Shown here piece after piece: positions 25,380 through 34,065 of a stretch of 64,000 nucleotides of DNA. This stretch comes from an uncultured Aquimarina sp. (GTDB lineage: Bacteria; Bacteroidota; Bacteroidia; Flavobacteriales; Flavobacteriaceae). Below the pieces are notes generated by a model. That model was not told the DNA's origin. It made no database searches and saw only the letters and a program-made list of their open reading frames with translations. Made by a program: the position numbers and the translations under genes. Location: positions 62,001-126,000 of the forward strand of contig CANLYR010000008.1 of assembly GCA_947495425.1 (NCBI GenBank), given 5' to 3'. Numbering within the stretch: position 1 is the stretch's first letter; the number at the start of each line of letters is the position of its first letter.

Positions 25380-26249
25380 TTATTCTTTTTTATTGATAAC
25401 TCGTTCAAGAATTTTTAACTTCTCTATACTTAGCAAAAGGAGATAAGCAAACAATGTCAAGAAAAATAGGGTTATCATTATTTTTAAGTATATTTTTATA
25501 GTCCACTCTAATGCTACTTTTACTCTTTGCAGTGTTCCAATCTCAACTTCTTTTCCCTCAATTAATGAGAATTGAACGGTACAAAATTCATTTTCGTCAT
25601 CAAAATCACCTAAGCTTACACCAAGACCTTGAAGTTGTTGTTCGATCTCGAGAATACGATTTTCTAAATCCATATACTCTTCTATTTTGCCTCCTTTGGA
25701 TTTAAGATCAATAAGAGATGTTCTGATTTTTTCTAAAGATTGCTTTTTTGCGTTTAATTCTTTGTATTCGTTGGTTTTGTCTTTCTTGGTTATTTGTTTT
25801 GCTTGTACTTTTCCGATCGTTATTAGTTGGATATACAAAGCATCGAAATTTTTTGGAGGCACTCCTATGAGTACATTTAGTTTTCGAGATCCTTTATTTC
25901 CACTTTTCTGTTCAAATTGGATTAACGCATCAAATTTTTCAATGGTATTGCGGGTTAATTGTTCTTCTTTTTCAAATGTTGAAGATGTTGTCTTTATCTC
26001 TGCAATTTTTTCATATTTCTGATCAACTTTAACAACAGATTGATTTCCAGCATTTGATTTTACCTTATATTTTTTTGAAGTATAATTTTTTCTAGAGTTA
26101 GAAATACTTTCAAAAAACTGAGTTTGATTATAGGTATTATCATGTGTTTTTGTGTATCCATATATCAATCTGAAAATGAATAGTATTAAAAACGGAAAGA
26201 GTAACCATACTATTAGTTTTTTAAATCTTTTCTTAAAGGTTTGTTTCAT
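25380..26249 (-). CDS. DUF4349 domain-containing membrane protein
   Basis: A 289-aa protein with an N-terminal membrane helix (about 12-29) and a C-terminal helix (about 251-272), with a periplasmic-side region between. It shows the DUF4349 pattern: a beta segment (EEQLTRNTIEKFDALIQ...KLNVLIGVPPKNFDALYIQLITIGKV), then a coiled coil (YKELNAKKQSLEKIRTSLIDLKSKGGKIEEYMDLENRILEIEQQLQGLGVSLGDFDDENEFCTVQFSL). The biochemical function of the family is unknown. It is transcribed alone, 66 nt from a GNAT gene on the same strand. Confidence 0.82.
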   Translation of the reverse strand: MKQTFKKRFKKLIVWLLFPFLILFIFRLIYGYTKTHDNTYNQTQFFESISNSRKNYTSKKYKVKSNAGNQSVVKVDQKYEKIAEIKTTSSTFEKEEQLTRNTIEKFDALIQFEQKSGNKGSRKLNVLIGVPPKNFDALYIQLITIGKVQAKQITKKDKTNEYKELNAKKQSLEKIRTSLIDLKSKGGKIEEYMDLENRILEIEQQLQGLGVSLGDFDDENEFCTVQFSLIEGKEVEIGTLQRVKVALEWTIKIYLKIMITLFFLTLFAYLLLLSIEKLKILERVINKKE

Positions 26250-26315
26250 CTATTCGATTGTTTTATTTTTTCTAGCACTTTTATTTCTATAGGTAGGCTA
26301 TTAACATTAATTTTT

Positions 26316-26900
26316 CTATTTCAGTACTGATTTTTTCATATCAAAGGCTAATCCGATATAATTGTTATTATTAAATTCAAATGCATCAATAATAGTCCAG
26401 CCCAGTTTTTTGGTATGTGCTTTTTCAGAGATTACATTCACTTTATTTATGAATGTTATTGAAATAGGATACTTTTTAAGAAACTCAATTCTCATTTCCT
26501 CAAATATTAGATGTAATACTCCTTTTCCTCGGTATCGCTTATCGATACATACCGGCCCATATTGAAAACTATTTTTTACAGTTATTTTTTTGTTATTAAA
26601 TGATAATTCTGGAAAACGAGACACCATAACATTAAATATCTCCCATTGCTTAAAATATTCCCAATTTGCGGCAAAAGCATAGGCAATAATTGTATGATCT
26701 TCATTTTCTGCAACAAATATCCCGTTTTGTTTAAAGATTTCCTCGATTTGAAGCGATGTAAACGGGGTAGTTACAAATCCATTTTTTAGCTCCTTCTGAC
26801 CAAGATTTTTGTACAAATTTCTTTCTTGAAGTGACAAAATTCCATCGATGTCTTTCTTATTTCCAATTCGTGTTTTTATCATTAACATTTTATCTAGCAT
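26316..26900 (-). CDS. GNAT family N-acetyltransferase
   Basis: A 194-aa GNAT-fold acetyltransferase. The acetyl-CoA-binding motif A is visible as VCIDKRYRGKGVLHLIFEEMRIEF (R-x-x-G-x-G), with an N-terminal IRNKKDIDGILSLQ-type opening and a late strand FNNNNYIGLAFDM. The likely start is MIKTRIGNKKD; the six residues before it could also be translated. The substrate is unknown, and the context (DUF4349, VWA gene) does not suggest one. Confidence 0.82.
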   Translation of the reverse strand: MLDKMLMIKTRIGNKKDIDGILSLQERNLYKNLGQKELKNGFVTTPFTSLQIEEIFKQNGIFVAENEDHTIIAYAFAANWEYFKQWEIFNVMVSRFPELSFNNKKITVKNSFQYGPVCIDKRYRGKGVLHLIFEEMRIEFLKKYPISITFINKVNVISEKAHTKKLGWTIIDAFEFNNNNYIGLAFDMKKSVLK

Positions 26901-27161
26901 TTCATATTCACTATAATTATCTCTTACTAAAGCTACGCAAAAATGTTTAGGATGCTTATAAAAGGATAATACAATATATGTTTTGCTATCTTTTCTGCTT
27001 AAGAAAATATATAGTAATTCAAGAATGACTATCTCACGCTTCTCAAAGAATTTTCAGCAAAAAAGCCTAAATGCATGAAGATCTAATAGCGTTGGAGTAC
27101 ATTTTTAAGCTAATGGACAAAGACTATTTGCTGATTGCTAAAAATCATGCAACTCCCATCT

Positions 27162-28334
27162 TTATTCCTCCCAGCTAAAAGATTTTTTTCTTCCTTGTTT
27201 TTTAATAGCATTTAGTAAGGCAGCTTCAAGATTTGAATCTTCCTTTTTACGATTATTCTTGATATAGGTAATACGTTTTTTATTCAATTCCTGTATTTTT
27301 TGCTGTATTTTTTTTCGTTCATCGCTTTTCTCAGCAATGTATTGCTTTAATTCTCCTTTAGATTTTTTCTGAAGCGCTTCTGGTAATTCTTCTACGACTA
27401 CTTCTTCTAATTCAAAATCTTTATCATCTGCTGCATCGACCAAATCCCAGCTTTTGTTTTTATAGAAGCCAGAGCTTTTGCTAATGGTTCTACTTACTGC
27501 ATTGGCTGCACTGTAGGACTCAGCATTTTTATCTTGTGCTCTTTGTTGCATTCTCTTTTGTGCCCCTCTGTTTCCGTAGTAAATATAGGTGTCATTGAGT
27601 TGGTTGTTTAATTTCAAGATTACATCATCATAAGGAGTTACAATATGAATCGTCTCGCGATTATGATCTATTGCAGTATATTCTCCCTGGGTAATATCTG
27701 CTCCATGTTTCCACTTTGTGCTTATACCTTGCTTGTAACTGCCACAAAAAATAGTATTGATGGTAATATCTTTTTCTAAGGCGTCAGTTGCGGCATGGGT
27801 ATAATCAACAGGGCCTTGAGTAAAAGGCTCGTTTCCGGCTATAAAAACCAGTTTAAGATGATCGTCATTCTTTTTCCAGTCTAGTTGATTAATTGAAGTA
27901 TTGATTACTTTTCCGCAGTATTCGTTTCCACCGTTGGTAGTGAGTGCAAAGAGTTCTTTTGATATTTCATCCAAGTCTTCAGAAAAAGGTAATACCTGTC
28001 TTATAAATCCTTCTGTAGCAGGTAAACCATCATTACCATATTCATATAATGCGATCTGAAGTTGTATCGGATGATGCCCGCATTTGGCATATGATAGTTC
28101 ATTAACAATTTCCCATAATTGCGCTTTGGCTTGATCAATTAACCCATCCATACTATTACTTGTGTCTAATAATAATGCCACTTGTATGTTGCGCGCATCA
28201 GGATCAGTTTTGGTGGTTAAAATCTCATGTGTAGTTTCTTTTTTGAATGCTAGTTTTGCATCTGATTTGTGATTTGCAGTACAAGAAGTGTATGTAAATA
28301 GACTCAAAATGCTCCATATATACAATGTTTTCAT
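27162..28334 (-). CDS. VWA domain-containing lipoprotein
   Basis: A 390-aa predicted lipoprotein (MKTLYIWSILSLFTYTSCTANHK, lipobox Cys near residue 19) with one von Willebrand factor A domain. The MIDAS motif is intact: VALLLDTSNSMDGLIDQAKAQLW (DxSxS), with a later threonine/aspartate region (FALTTNGGNEYCGKVI). The C-terminal third is highly charged and helical (EALQKKSKGELKQYIAEKSDERKKIQQKIQELNKKRITYIKNNRKKEDSNLE), probably a coiled coil. Proteins of this kind mediate protein interactions at the envelope; the partner is unknown. It is divergent from the sensor kinase gene. Confidence 0.82.
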   Translation of the reverse strand: MKTLYIWSILSLFTYTSCTANHKSDAKLAFKKETTHEILTTKTDPDARNIQVALLLDTSNSMDGLIDQAKAQLWEIVNELSYAKCGHHPIQLQIALYEYGNDGLPATEGFIRQVLPFSEDLDEISKELFALTTNGGNEYCGKVINTSINQLDWKKNDDHLKLVFIAGNEPFTQGPVDYTHAATDALEKDITINTIFCGSYKQGISTKWKHGADITQGEYTAIDHNRETIHIVTPYDDVILKLNNQLNDTYIYYGNRGAQKRMQQRAQDKNAESYSAANAVSRTISKSSGFYKNKSWDLVDAADDKDFELEEVVVEELPEALQKKSKGELKQYIAEKSDERKKIQQKIQELNKKRITYIKNNRKKEDSNLEAALLNAIKKQGRKKSFSWEE

Positions 28335-28650
28335 GGCTTTCTTTTTTTAAATTAAATGAAACTCTATTTGAAAAACTGCTTTGGCAGAATATTCAAAATA
28401 GTAAGCTGAATTATCCCGCTGTAGAACGGGATCTTTTTACTGTTTTTACTGCTGTAAAACTATTGCTAACTATTTTTATTAAAAACCTGAAATGAGGGAA
28501 CGGTCACTATCGTTGAGTAGATGTTTCTTTTTATCTAGGGAAGTTTACTTTGTTTGTCCTAAAAGAACCACAAAACGCCGTAATTACCAGAATGGGATTT
28601 TATTATCCCGTATAAATGGATTAAGTTTATCCTGTTTAAATGCACATTAT
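28335..28650. promoter_or_regulatory. Divergent intergenic region between VWA and sensor kinase genes
   Basis: The gap is 316 nt if the kinase starts at 28651. A hairpin ATCCCG-CTGTAGAA-CGGGAT followed by CTTTTT lies at 28413-28437 and resembles a small plus-strand terminator, although no plus-strand gene precedes it. The track ORF runs through part of this gap, but its residues (RERSLSLSRCFFLSREVYF...) look non-coding. I see no convincing promoter pair. Confidence 0.5.
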
Positions 28651-30861
28651 ATGAAGAAGATAGGTTTGATAATGGTATTTTTCTGGATCCTGCCTGTGTT
28701 GGTTTTTGGACAAGAAGGTGCTGGGATTAAACGCTCAAAACCCATGATTATCAAGGGTTCTGTAAAGGAAAAAGAAACACGCAAACCCATCAAAGACGCA
28801 GAAGTAACTGTAGTTGGGAGAAATTCTGTAAAAACAGATGTGTTTGGCAATTTCAAAATTGAAGCTAGGATTGGAGACGAAATTACGGTAAGTCATGATA
28901 GTTTTAATTTTGTACAGTATACCATTAAAGACGGTCAGAGAATCGATATTTTGGTAGAAGATAATCCACGCGTTTCAAGTTCGAGTAAAATAAGCGAAAA
29001 AAGAAGAGCGGTAAAGTATAGTGAAAATCTAAAAGCAGCAAAAATTACCTTAAAAAAAGATGCTGCTACCAGTATTGAATACATTACAAAGGCTTTAGAA
29101 ACCATACGGGATGATGATCCTGATGGCGACGTTAAAAAGTCTGAGCTGTTCGAAACCTTAGCAGATATTTACAGCCACTGGAAACAGCCTGATCTTGCCG
29201 AAAGTAATTATTTTACTAGTCTTACTAATAGATACAGTACTGGTGTAAAAATAAAACTAGGAAATTCTCAACTCGAAAACAAAAAGTATCAGGCAGCACT
29301 TAATACCTTTACTCAATTACTTAGATCAAGAATAAATCAAACTCAAAAAATTTTAGTTTATGAGGGATTAGGAGATAGTTACAAAGGATTACAGAAGTAT
29401 TCAGCTGCTATTAGTAACTACAATAAAGGATTATCGATTAGTCAAGAAAATGGAGAGGAAAGTAAAGTAATCGTCCTGAATTCTAAGCTAGCCGAAGTAT
29501 TACAACAGCAAGGAAATATCGCCACTGCGGAGCAATATCTCGATAATTCTGTGCAACTAGCTGAAAAAAAGGATAAAAAAACAGCGGCAAGACAACGCAG
29601 TGTAGCTGCCGATTTTTATAGTAAGAATAATAGCTATAAGAAAGAAATAAAATTACGACAAGAAGCATTACAGGATATCCAAAGTATCGAAGAAGAAATT
29701 GACGTTGTAGCACCTCTAGAACAGGACAAATCCTTAACGCCGCAAGTGCAAAACTATAAGATAGCAAGTGCCTTTGCAGCTCAAGAAGAATACGATGAAG
29801 CCATACCATATTTAAAAGAAAGTATTAAAGAAGCCGAATCAAAAAATGATCTTATCGTTCAAAAAGATGCTACCAGAAAATTAGGAGAAGTATATAGAGA
29901 AAAAGGAGAATTGAAAAAAGCATCTGAAGCTTTCGAAGAATACGAAGTAATTATTGATAAACTTTACATTCAAAAAGATCAGGAAATATCACAGGCAGCA
30001 CGTTTTAGTCGAGAGCTTACCAAAAGTGCAAACCGTATTACTACATTAGAAAAAGACAGAGAGCTTAATGAAACCAGATATGAATTGGCTTTTGCTTCTA
30101 AAGAATTGGTAAAACAACAGAGTTTGCGACAACAAATTATAATTTATTTTTTAGTTGGCCTAACTGTTTTACTGCTTTTGGCAGCATATCTTATGTATCG
30201 CAATATCAGGCAGCAACGGTATGCTAATAATCTTTTGGCATTAAAGTCGCTTCGGTCTCAAATGAATCCGCACTTTATTTTTAATGCCTTAAATTCTGTA
30301 AATACATTTATTGCTACAAGTGATGAACGCACAGCAAATCGATATCTCACCGATTTCTCTTTATTGATGAGAGCAGTTCTAGAAAATAGTGAAGAAGATT
30401 TTATTCCTTTGGAGAAAGAAATAGAGCTTCTTCGGTTATATGTGCAATTAGAACATTTTAGATTTCAGGATAAGTTTGAGTATACGATCGAGGTGGATCC
30501 AGAAATTGATAGGAGTGAGTTTATGATTCCCCCCATGCTGCTTCAGCCCTATGTTGAAAATGCGGTATGGCACGGATTACGGTATAAATCTGAAAAAGGA
30601 ATACTAGCTATACATTTTCAAAAAATCACTTCGGAGTGTATAGAAATTACAATTACTGACAATGGAATTGGACGTAAGAAATCCAGAGATTTAAAAACAC
30701 AAAACCAAAAATTACAACAATCAAGAGGAATGGGTAACATCACAAAGAGAGTTGCCATTCTTAATAAAATGTATAAAGATAAAGTAGATGTTGTTATAAC
30801 AGATTTAGAAGAAAATTCTGAAGGTACCCGCGTAAAATTAACACTCAAAAAAGAACAATGA
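28651..30861 (+). CDS. TPR-containing LytS-type sensor histidine kinase
   Basis: A 736-aa sensor kinase from the ATG at 28651, chosen because it starts a signal peptide (MKKIGLIMVFFWILPVLVFGQ); the track's extra 53 residues are implausible. Domains in order: signal peptide, a carboxypeptidase-regulatory-like beta domain (IKGSVKEKETRKPIKDAEVTVVG), several TPR repeats (about 100-450), coiled coil, one membrane helix (QQIIIYFLVGLTVLLLLAAYLMY), then a His_kinase/HATPase domain with the phospho-acceptor block LRSQMNPHFIFNALNSVNTFI, N-box LLQPYVENAVWHG and G-box ITDNGIGRKK. It overlaps its response regulator gene by 4 nt. Confidence 0.93.
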   Translation: MKKIGLIMVFFWILPVLVFGQEGAGIKRSKPMIIKGSVKEKETRKPIKDAEVTVVGRNSVKTDVFGNFKIEARIGDEITVSHDSFNFVQYTIKDGQRIDILVEDNPRVSSSSKISEKRRAVKYSENLKAAKITLKKDAATSIEYITKALETIRDDDPDGDVKKSELFETLADIYSHWKQPDLAESNYFTSLTNRYSTGVKIKLGNSQLENKKYQAALNTFTQLLRSRINQTQKILVYEGLGDSYKGLQKYSAAISNYNKGLSISQENGEESKVIVLNSKLAEVLQQQGNIATAEQYLDNSVQLAEKKDKKTAARQRSVAADFYSKNNSYKKEIKLRQEALQDIQSIEEEIDVVAPLEQDKSLTPQVQNYKIASAFAAQEEYDEAIPYLKESIKEAESKNDLIVQKDATRKLGEVYREKGELKKASEAFEEYEVIIDKLYIQKDQEISQAARFSRELTKSANRITTLEKDRELNETRYELAFASKELVKQQSLRQQIIIYFLVGLTVLLLLAAYLMYRNIRQQRYANNLLALKSLRSQMNPHFIFNALNSVNTFIATSDERTANRYLTDFSLLMRAVLENSEEDFIPLEKEIELLRLYVQLEHFRFQDKFEYTIEVDPEIDRSEFMIPPMLLQPYVENAVWHGLRYKSEKGILAIHFQKITSECIEITITDNGIGRKKSRDLKTQNQKLQQSRGMGNITKRVAILNKMYKDKVDVVITDLEENSEGTRVKLTLKKEQ

Positions 30862-31589
30862 ACTTAACTTCGATTATAGTAGATGATGAAGCGAATAGCA
30901 GAGCTATTTTAAGAAATTATTTGGGGAAATACTGTCCTTCGGTTCGCATTTTAGGAGAGGCAGCAAGTGTAAAAGAAACCTTAGTATTGTTACAATCAAA
31001 CACTCCCGATGTATTATTTCTAGATGTAGAAATGCCCTACGGAAATGCATTTGACCTTTTAGAAGAGGTACCTGACCGAACATTCGAAATTATTTTTGTT
31101 ACTGCATATGATCATTATGCGGTTGATGCATTGAATGCACAGGCTACATATTATTTATTAAAACCCATCGCTATTGATAATCTGATTAAGGCTGTTGATC
31201 ATGTGAGTCATATCAAAAATCGTGAAAAAGAATTACAAGACACCGTTTTGGTTCCCAAAGTAGCTACAGCAGCCGGTAAAATAACGATTCCGCAACAAGA
31301 TGGTTTTGAAGTATTAAAGATTTCTGAGATTCTATATTGTGAAGCAGATGATAACTACACCAAAATATACCTAGATAAAGGACAAAAATTAGTAAGTAAA
31401 ACGCTTAAATATTTTGAAGAATCTTTACACATTCATGGGTTTGCCAGAATACATAAAAGCCATTTGGTTAATGTAAGCAAAATAATAAGATATAGAAAAG
31501 GTAAGGGCGGGAGTGTGGTACTTTGTTCGGGAAAAGAATTGTCGGTATCTTCTTCTAAGAAAGGGACTCTTTTGGATTATTTTAAGTAA
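30858..31589 (+). CDS. LytTR family response regulator
   Basis: The 243-aa partner of the upstream kinase. It has a receiver domain with acidic pocket VDDEANS and phospho-acceptor Asp in VLFLDVEMPYGNAF (about residue 55), conserved Thr/Ser in IIFVTAYDHYA and Lys in YYLLKPI, then a LytTR DNA-binding domain (EILYCEADDNYTKIYLDKGQKLVSKTLKYFEESL...FARIHKSHLVNVSKIIRYRKGKGGSVVL). The ATGA overlap with the kinase couples translation. Targets cannot be read from the sequence; the beta-barrel gene downstream is a candidate by position. Confidence 0.95.
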   Translation: MNLTSIIVDDEANSRAILRNYLGKYCPSVRILGEAASVKETLVLLQSNTPDVLFLDVEMPYGNAFDLLEEVPDRTFEIIFVTAYDHYAVDALNAQATYYLLKPIAIDNLIKAVDHVSHIKNREKELQDTVLVPKVATAAGKITIPQQDGFEVLKISEILYCEADDNYTKIYLDKGQKLVSKTLKYFEESLHIHGFARIHKSHLVNVSKIIRYRKGKGGSVVLCSGKELSVSSSKKGTLLDYFK

Positions 31590-31753
31590 TTTTTAAATTG
31601 TAGTAGTCAAAAGAATTCCAGACAACACTTCAAGAACAGCTCGATATATTTCTTTTTTTTTCAAAACTTTTTCTCTCAGTCTTAAAAAATGAAACTGGGA
31701 TGTATTATCATTGCTGCTAAATTATTAATCATGTATTCTTTATAGTGGAGAAT

Positions 31754-32461
31754 ATGAAAACAATAGTAAAAATGATAAAAAGCTTAGTTTTTTTAGGGTT
31801 ATTTTTTGCACTTCATTTAGGTTTTGCTCAGAGCAATAGTAACGATTACAGTAAATTTAGAATAGGAGTACAAGGTGGATATAGTTATCGATTGGGATCT
31901 CTGGATAATATCCCCTCGGATTTTAAAGCCTATACAAAAAAACTAAAATCTGGTTTTAATATAGGTGTAGAAGGCGCTTATTTTTTTAAACCAAAATGGG
32001 GCCTAGGGCTAAAATATAATTCTTTTATGACAAAAGAATCTCTAGGGGGCGTAATTGTAGAGTTTAATGATGGTTCTTCAGCTACAGGATCTATATCCGA
32101 TGATATTCGTATCACATTCATTGGGGCGATTTATATTGTTAATTTTATTCCAAATAATGAAGAACATGCTTTTTATGGAAGTTTTGGAGCTGGATACTTA
32201 GCTTATAGAGATGATGCTGTAATCGTTGATAGAGAGGTAGAAATCACAGGAAATACTTTCGGGTCTACAGTAGATTTTGCTTATGATTATAAATTATCAG
32301 ATTCTATAGCCATAGGTGCACAAGTTTCTTTGATGTTAGGAAAACTTTCAGAAATCACTGTTAAAGATGAATTTTCAGAGCAAACCCAACGATTAGATGG
32401 TGATAATCAAGATGATTTGGCAAGGCTTGACTTTTCTGTAGGGATTCGATTTTATTTATAA
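31754..32461 (+). CDS. Small outer-membrane beta-barrel protein
   Basis: A 235-aa protein with signal peptide (MKTIVKMIKSLVFLGLFFALHLGFAQ) and an OmpA-like eight-strand barrel pattern (RIGVQGGYSYRLG..., GFNIGVEGAYFFKPKWGLGLKYN, AFYGSFGAGYLAYR, ending LARLDFSVGIRFYL with terminal aromatic-Tyr-Leu). I use the ATG at 31754 rather than the GTG at 31745. It follows the LytTR regulator by 165 nt and may be a target gene. The function is unknown. Confidence 0.82.
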   Translation: MKTIVKMIKSLVFLGLFFALHLGFAQSNSNDYSKFRIGVQGGYSYRLGSLDNIPSDFKAYTKKLKSGFNIGVEGAYFFKPKWGLGLKYNSFMTKESLGGVIVEFNDGSSATGSISDDIRITFIGAIYIVNFIPNNEEHAFYGSFGAGYLAYRDDAVIVDREVEITGNTFGSTVDFAYDYKLSDSIAIGAQVSLMLGKLSEITVKDEFSEQTQRLDGDNQDDLARLDFSVGIRFYL

Positions 32462-32575
32462 AACTGTTTTATAAATAAAATAATCAATGCACTCGATAAT
32501 CTTGCTTTAGGCAAATATAGCGAGATTTAGATGCTCCGAGGCTTGCCTCAAAATCAAAAGTCGGTTTCATATAAA

Positions 32576-32606
32576 AACCTTGGGGCTTGCCCCGAGGTTC
32601 TTTATT
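32576..32606. terminator. Terminator between beta-barrel gene and murI
   Basis: AACCTTGGGG-CTTG-CCCCGAGGTT is a 10-bp stem with one wobble pair, then TCTTTATTT on the plus strand and ATTTTTATATG on the minus strand. It lies between convergent genes. A smaller related hairpin, GAGGC-TTGCCTC, sits 40 nt upstream. Confidence 0.75.
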
Positions 32607-32633
32607 TAAATTGGCTTGATGCTAATAAAATAA

Positions 32634-33422
32634 TCAAAACTCAATCCTCTTAACCGTATAATCAACACGTGTTTGTTTGAGTATTTCTGTAAGAACAGTA
32701 ACATTTTTATTGGTAAATAATTGATGTTTACCGAGATCAGGTTTTGGATTTAAAAACCAAAGATTAGTTAACACTGCTTTTGTTTGTTTGGCTACTGCTT
32801 CGCCAGAATCTATTATGGTTACTTTATTAGAGAGCATTTTTTTTAAAATGGGGATAAGGTATGGATAATGGCTGCATCCTAAAACCAGATAATCAATATC
32901 TTTCTTAATCATAGGTTCTATGTAGGAATTGAGCAGTGTGTACATTTCAGGACTATTGATTTTTCCTTCTTCTATAAGTTCCACCAATCCAGTTCCAATG
33001 ATCTCTATAGTTTCTATATTACGGGTGTATAACTCTGATGTTTTCGTAAATAATTCACTAGATAATGTGCCCTTGGTAGCTAAAACGCCTACTTTTTTAG
33101 TTTTTGTACGAATCGCTGCTGGTTTTATAGCAGGTTCAATGCCTATAAAAGGGATATCGTAAGTGGATCTGAGTGTTTTTATAGCATTAGTTGTTGCAGT
33201 ATTGCAAGCGACTACAATAATTTTGCAATTAAGTTCTAAAAGTTTTTCTGTATTTTTTATACTTAATGCAATGATATCTTCTTTACTTTTTTTTCCGTAA
33301 GGTGCATATTTGCTGTCGGCTAAATATATGGTGTTCTCATGTGGGAGTATACGAGAAATTTCTTTCCATATGGAAGTGCCTCCTACGCCAGAATCAAATA
33401 TACCAATCGCTCTACTTTGCAT
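32634..33422 (-). CDS. murI: Glutamate racemase
   Basis: Makes D-glutamate for peptidoglycan by racemising L-glutamate in the cytoplasm. The protein is 262 aa, normal length, with both catalytic cysteine motifs: VVACNTATTNAIKTLR and LVLGCSHYPYLIP, plus the substrate-binding start IGIFDSGVGGTSIWKEI. It ends the minus-strand envelope cluster (uppS-bamA-ompH-ompH-murI), separated from the ompH gene by a palindromic terminator. Confidence 0.96.
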   Translation of the reverse strand: MQSRAIGIFDSGVGGTSIWKEISRILPHENTIYLADSKYAPYGKKSKEDIIALSIKNTEKLLELNCKIIVVACNTATTNAIKTLRSTYDIPFIGIEPAIKPAAIRTKTKKVGVLATKGTLSSELFTKTSELYTRNIETIEIIGTGLVELIEEGKINSPEMYTLLNSYIEPMIKKDIDYLVLGCSHYPYLIPILKKMLSNKVTIIDSGEAVAKQTKAVLTNLWFLNPKPDLGKHQLFTNKNVTVLTEILKQTRVDYTVKRIEF

Positions 33423-33451
33423 TATATTGTATATAGAAATATGTCAAAAAT

Positions 33452-33483
33452 AAAAAACAGTAAGTTCGAACTTACTGTTTTTT
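33452..33483 (-). terminator. Perfect 32-bp palindromic terminator after ompH
   Basis: AAAAAACAGTAAGTTC and its complement GAACTTACTGTTTTTT adjoin with no spacer, 30 nt after the ompH stop on the minus strand. The terminal T run fits intrinsic termination. Confidence 0.85.
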
Positions 33484-33511
33484 GAAATTTTTATTTTGAA
33501 AGAAAGTACTG

Positions 33512-34021
33512 TTAGATTCCCAAATCTTTCTTTACATCTGCCATAAGGTCTTTACCATCTGCCATAATCACGCCAGTACCGGTGGTAGAATCTAATACAT
33601 ATTGAAAGCCTTGAGCTCTAGCTACTTTTTGTATTGAAGTACGTGCTTTTTCATAGATAGGCTTCATTAATTCGATTTCCTTTTTTTGAAGATCTTTTAA
33701 TGCATTTTGTCTGTAATCACCAATACTTTTTTCGGTAGCTTGTATTTCTTGCTGTCTTTTTAAGTTTTCTTCGTCAGTTTTTGTTTCAGCTTCTTGAGAA
33801 TACTTTTTGATTGTATTTTGTAATTCTAAAACCATATTTCTGATTTCAGCATCATATGTCTTATTAAGTTTTTCAATCTCACTTTTTGCTGCTTTAAAAG
33901 CTGGCATAGCTTCTACAAGTTCTTGCGATGCTACATGTGCTACTTTTGATTGCGCGTTTACAAATCCTGATGTTCCTATAGCAAGTGCAAAAGCTACTAG
34001 TAATGTTCTAAATTGTTTCAT
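33512..34021 (-). CDS. OmpH/Skp family periplasmic chaperone
   Basis: A 169-aa Skp-type chaperone that shields unfolded outer-membrane proteins on the way to BamA. It has a signal peptide (MKQFRTLLVAFALAIGTSGFVNAQ), the Skp beta-core start SKVAHVASQELVEAMPAFKAAKSEIEKL, a long charged coiled coil (YDAEIRNMVLELQNTIKKYSQEAETKTDEENLKRQQEIQ), and the closing strands GFQYVLDSTTGTGVIMADGKDLM. It is of standard length, 45 nt downstream of a larger OmpH paralogue in the same operon. Confidence 0.93.
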   Translation of the reverse strand: MKQFRTLLVAFALAIGTSGFVNAQSKVAHVASQELVEAMPAFKAAKSEIEKLNKTYDAEIRNMVLELQNTIKKYSQEAETKTDEENLKRQQEIQATEKSIGDYRQNALKDLQKKEIELMKPIYEKARTSIQKVARAQGFQYVLDSTTGTGVIMADGKDLMADVKKDLGI

Positions 34022-34038
34022 TTGTAAGTAATATTAAT

Positions 34039-34057
34039 GGGTGTTATAAATTTAAAA
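34039..34057 (-). promoter_or_regulatory. 19-nt leader element shared with 18896-18914
   Basis: GGGTGTTATAAATTTAAAA is identical to the sequence just upstream of the gene ending at 18881, and in both cases lies 15-18 nt before a minus-strand start codon. It contains TAAATTTA, close to a -7 element, so it may be an intra-operon promoter for the short ompH. Confidence 0.4.
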
Positions 34058-34065
34058 TTAATGGT

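Noticed and set aside
28492-28650. 53-residue N-terminal extension of the sensor kinase in the ORF track
   Set aside because: The added residues precede a complete signal peptide and resemble translated non-coding DNA; the ATG at 28651 is a better start.
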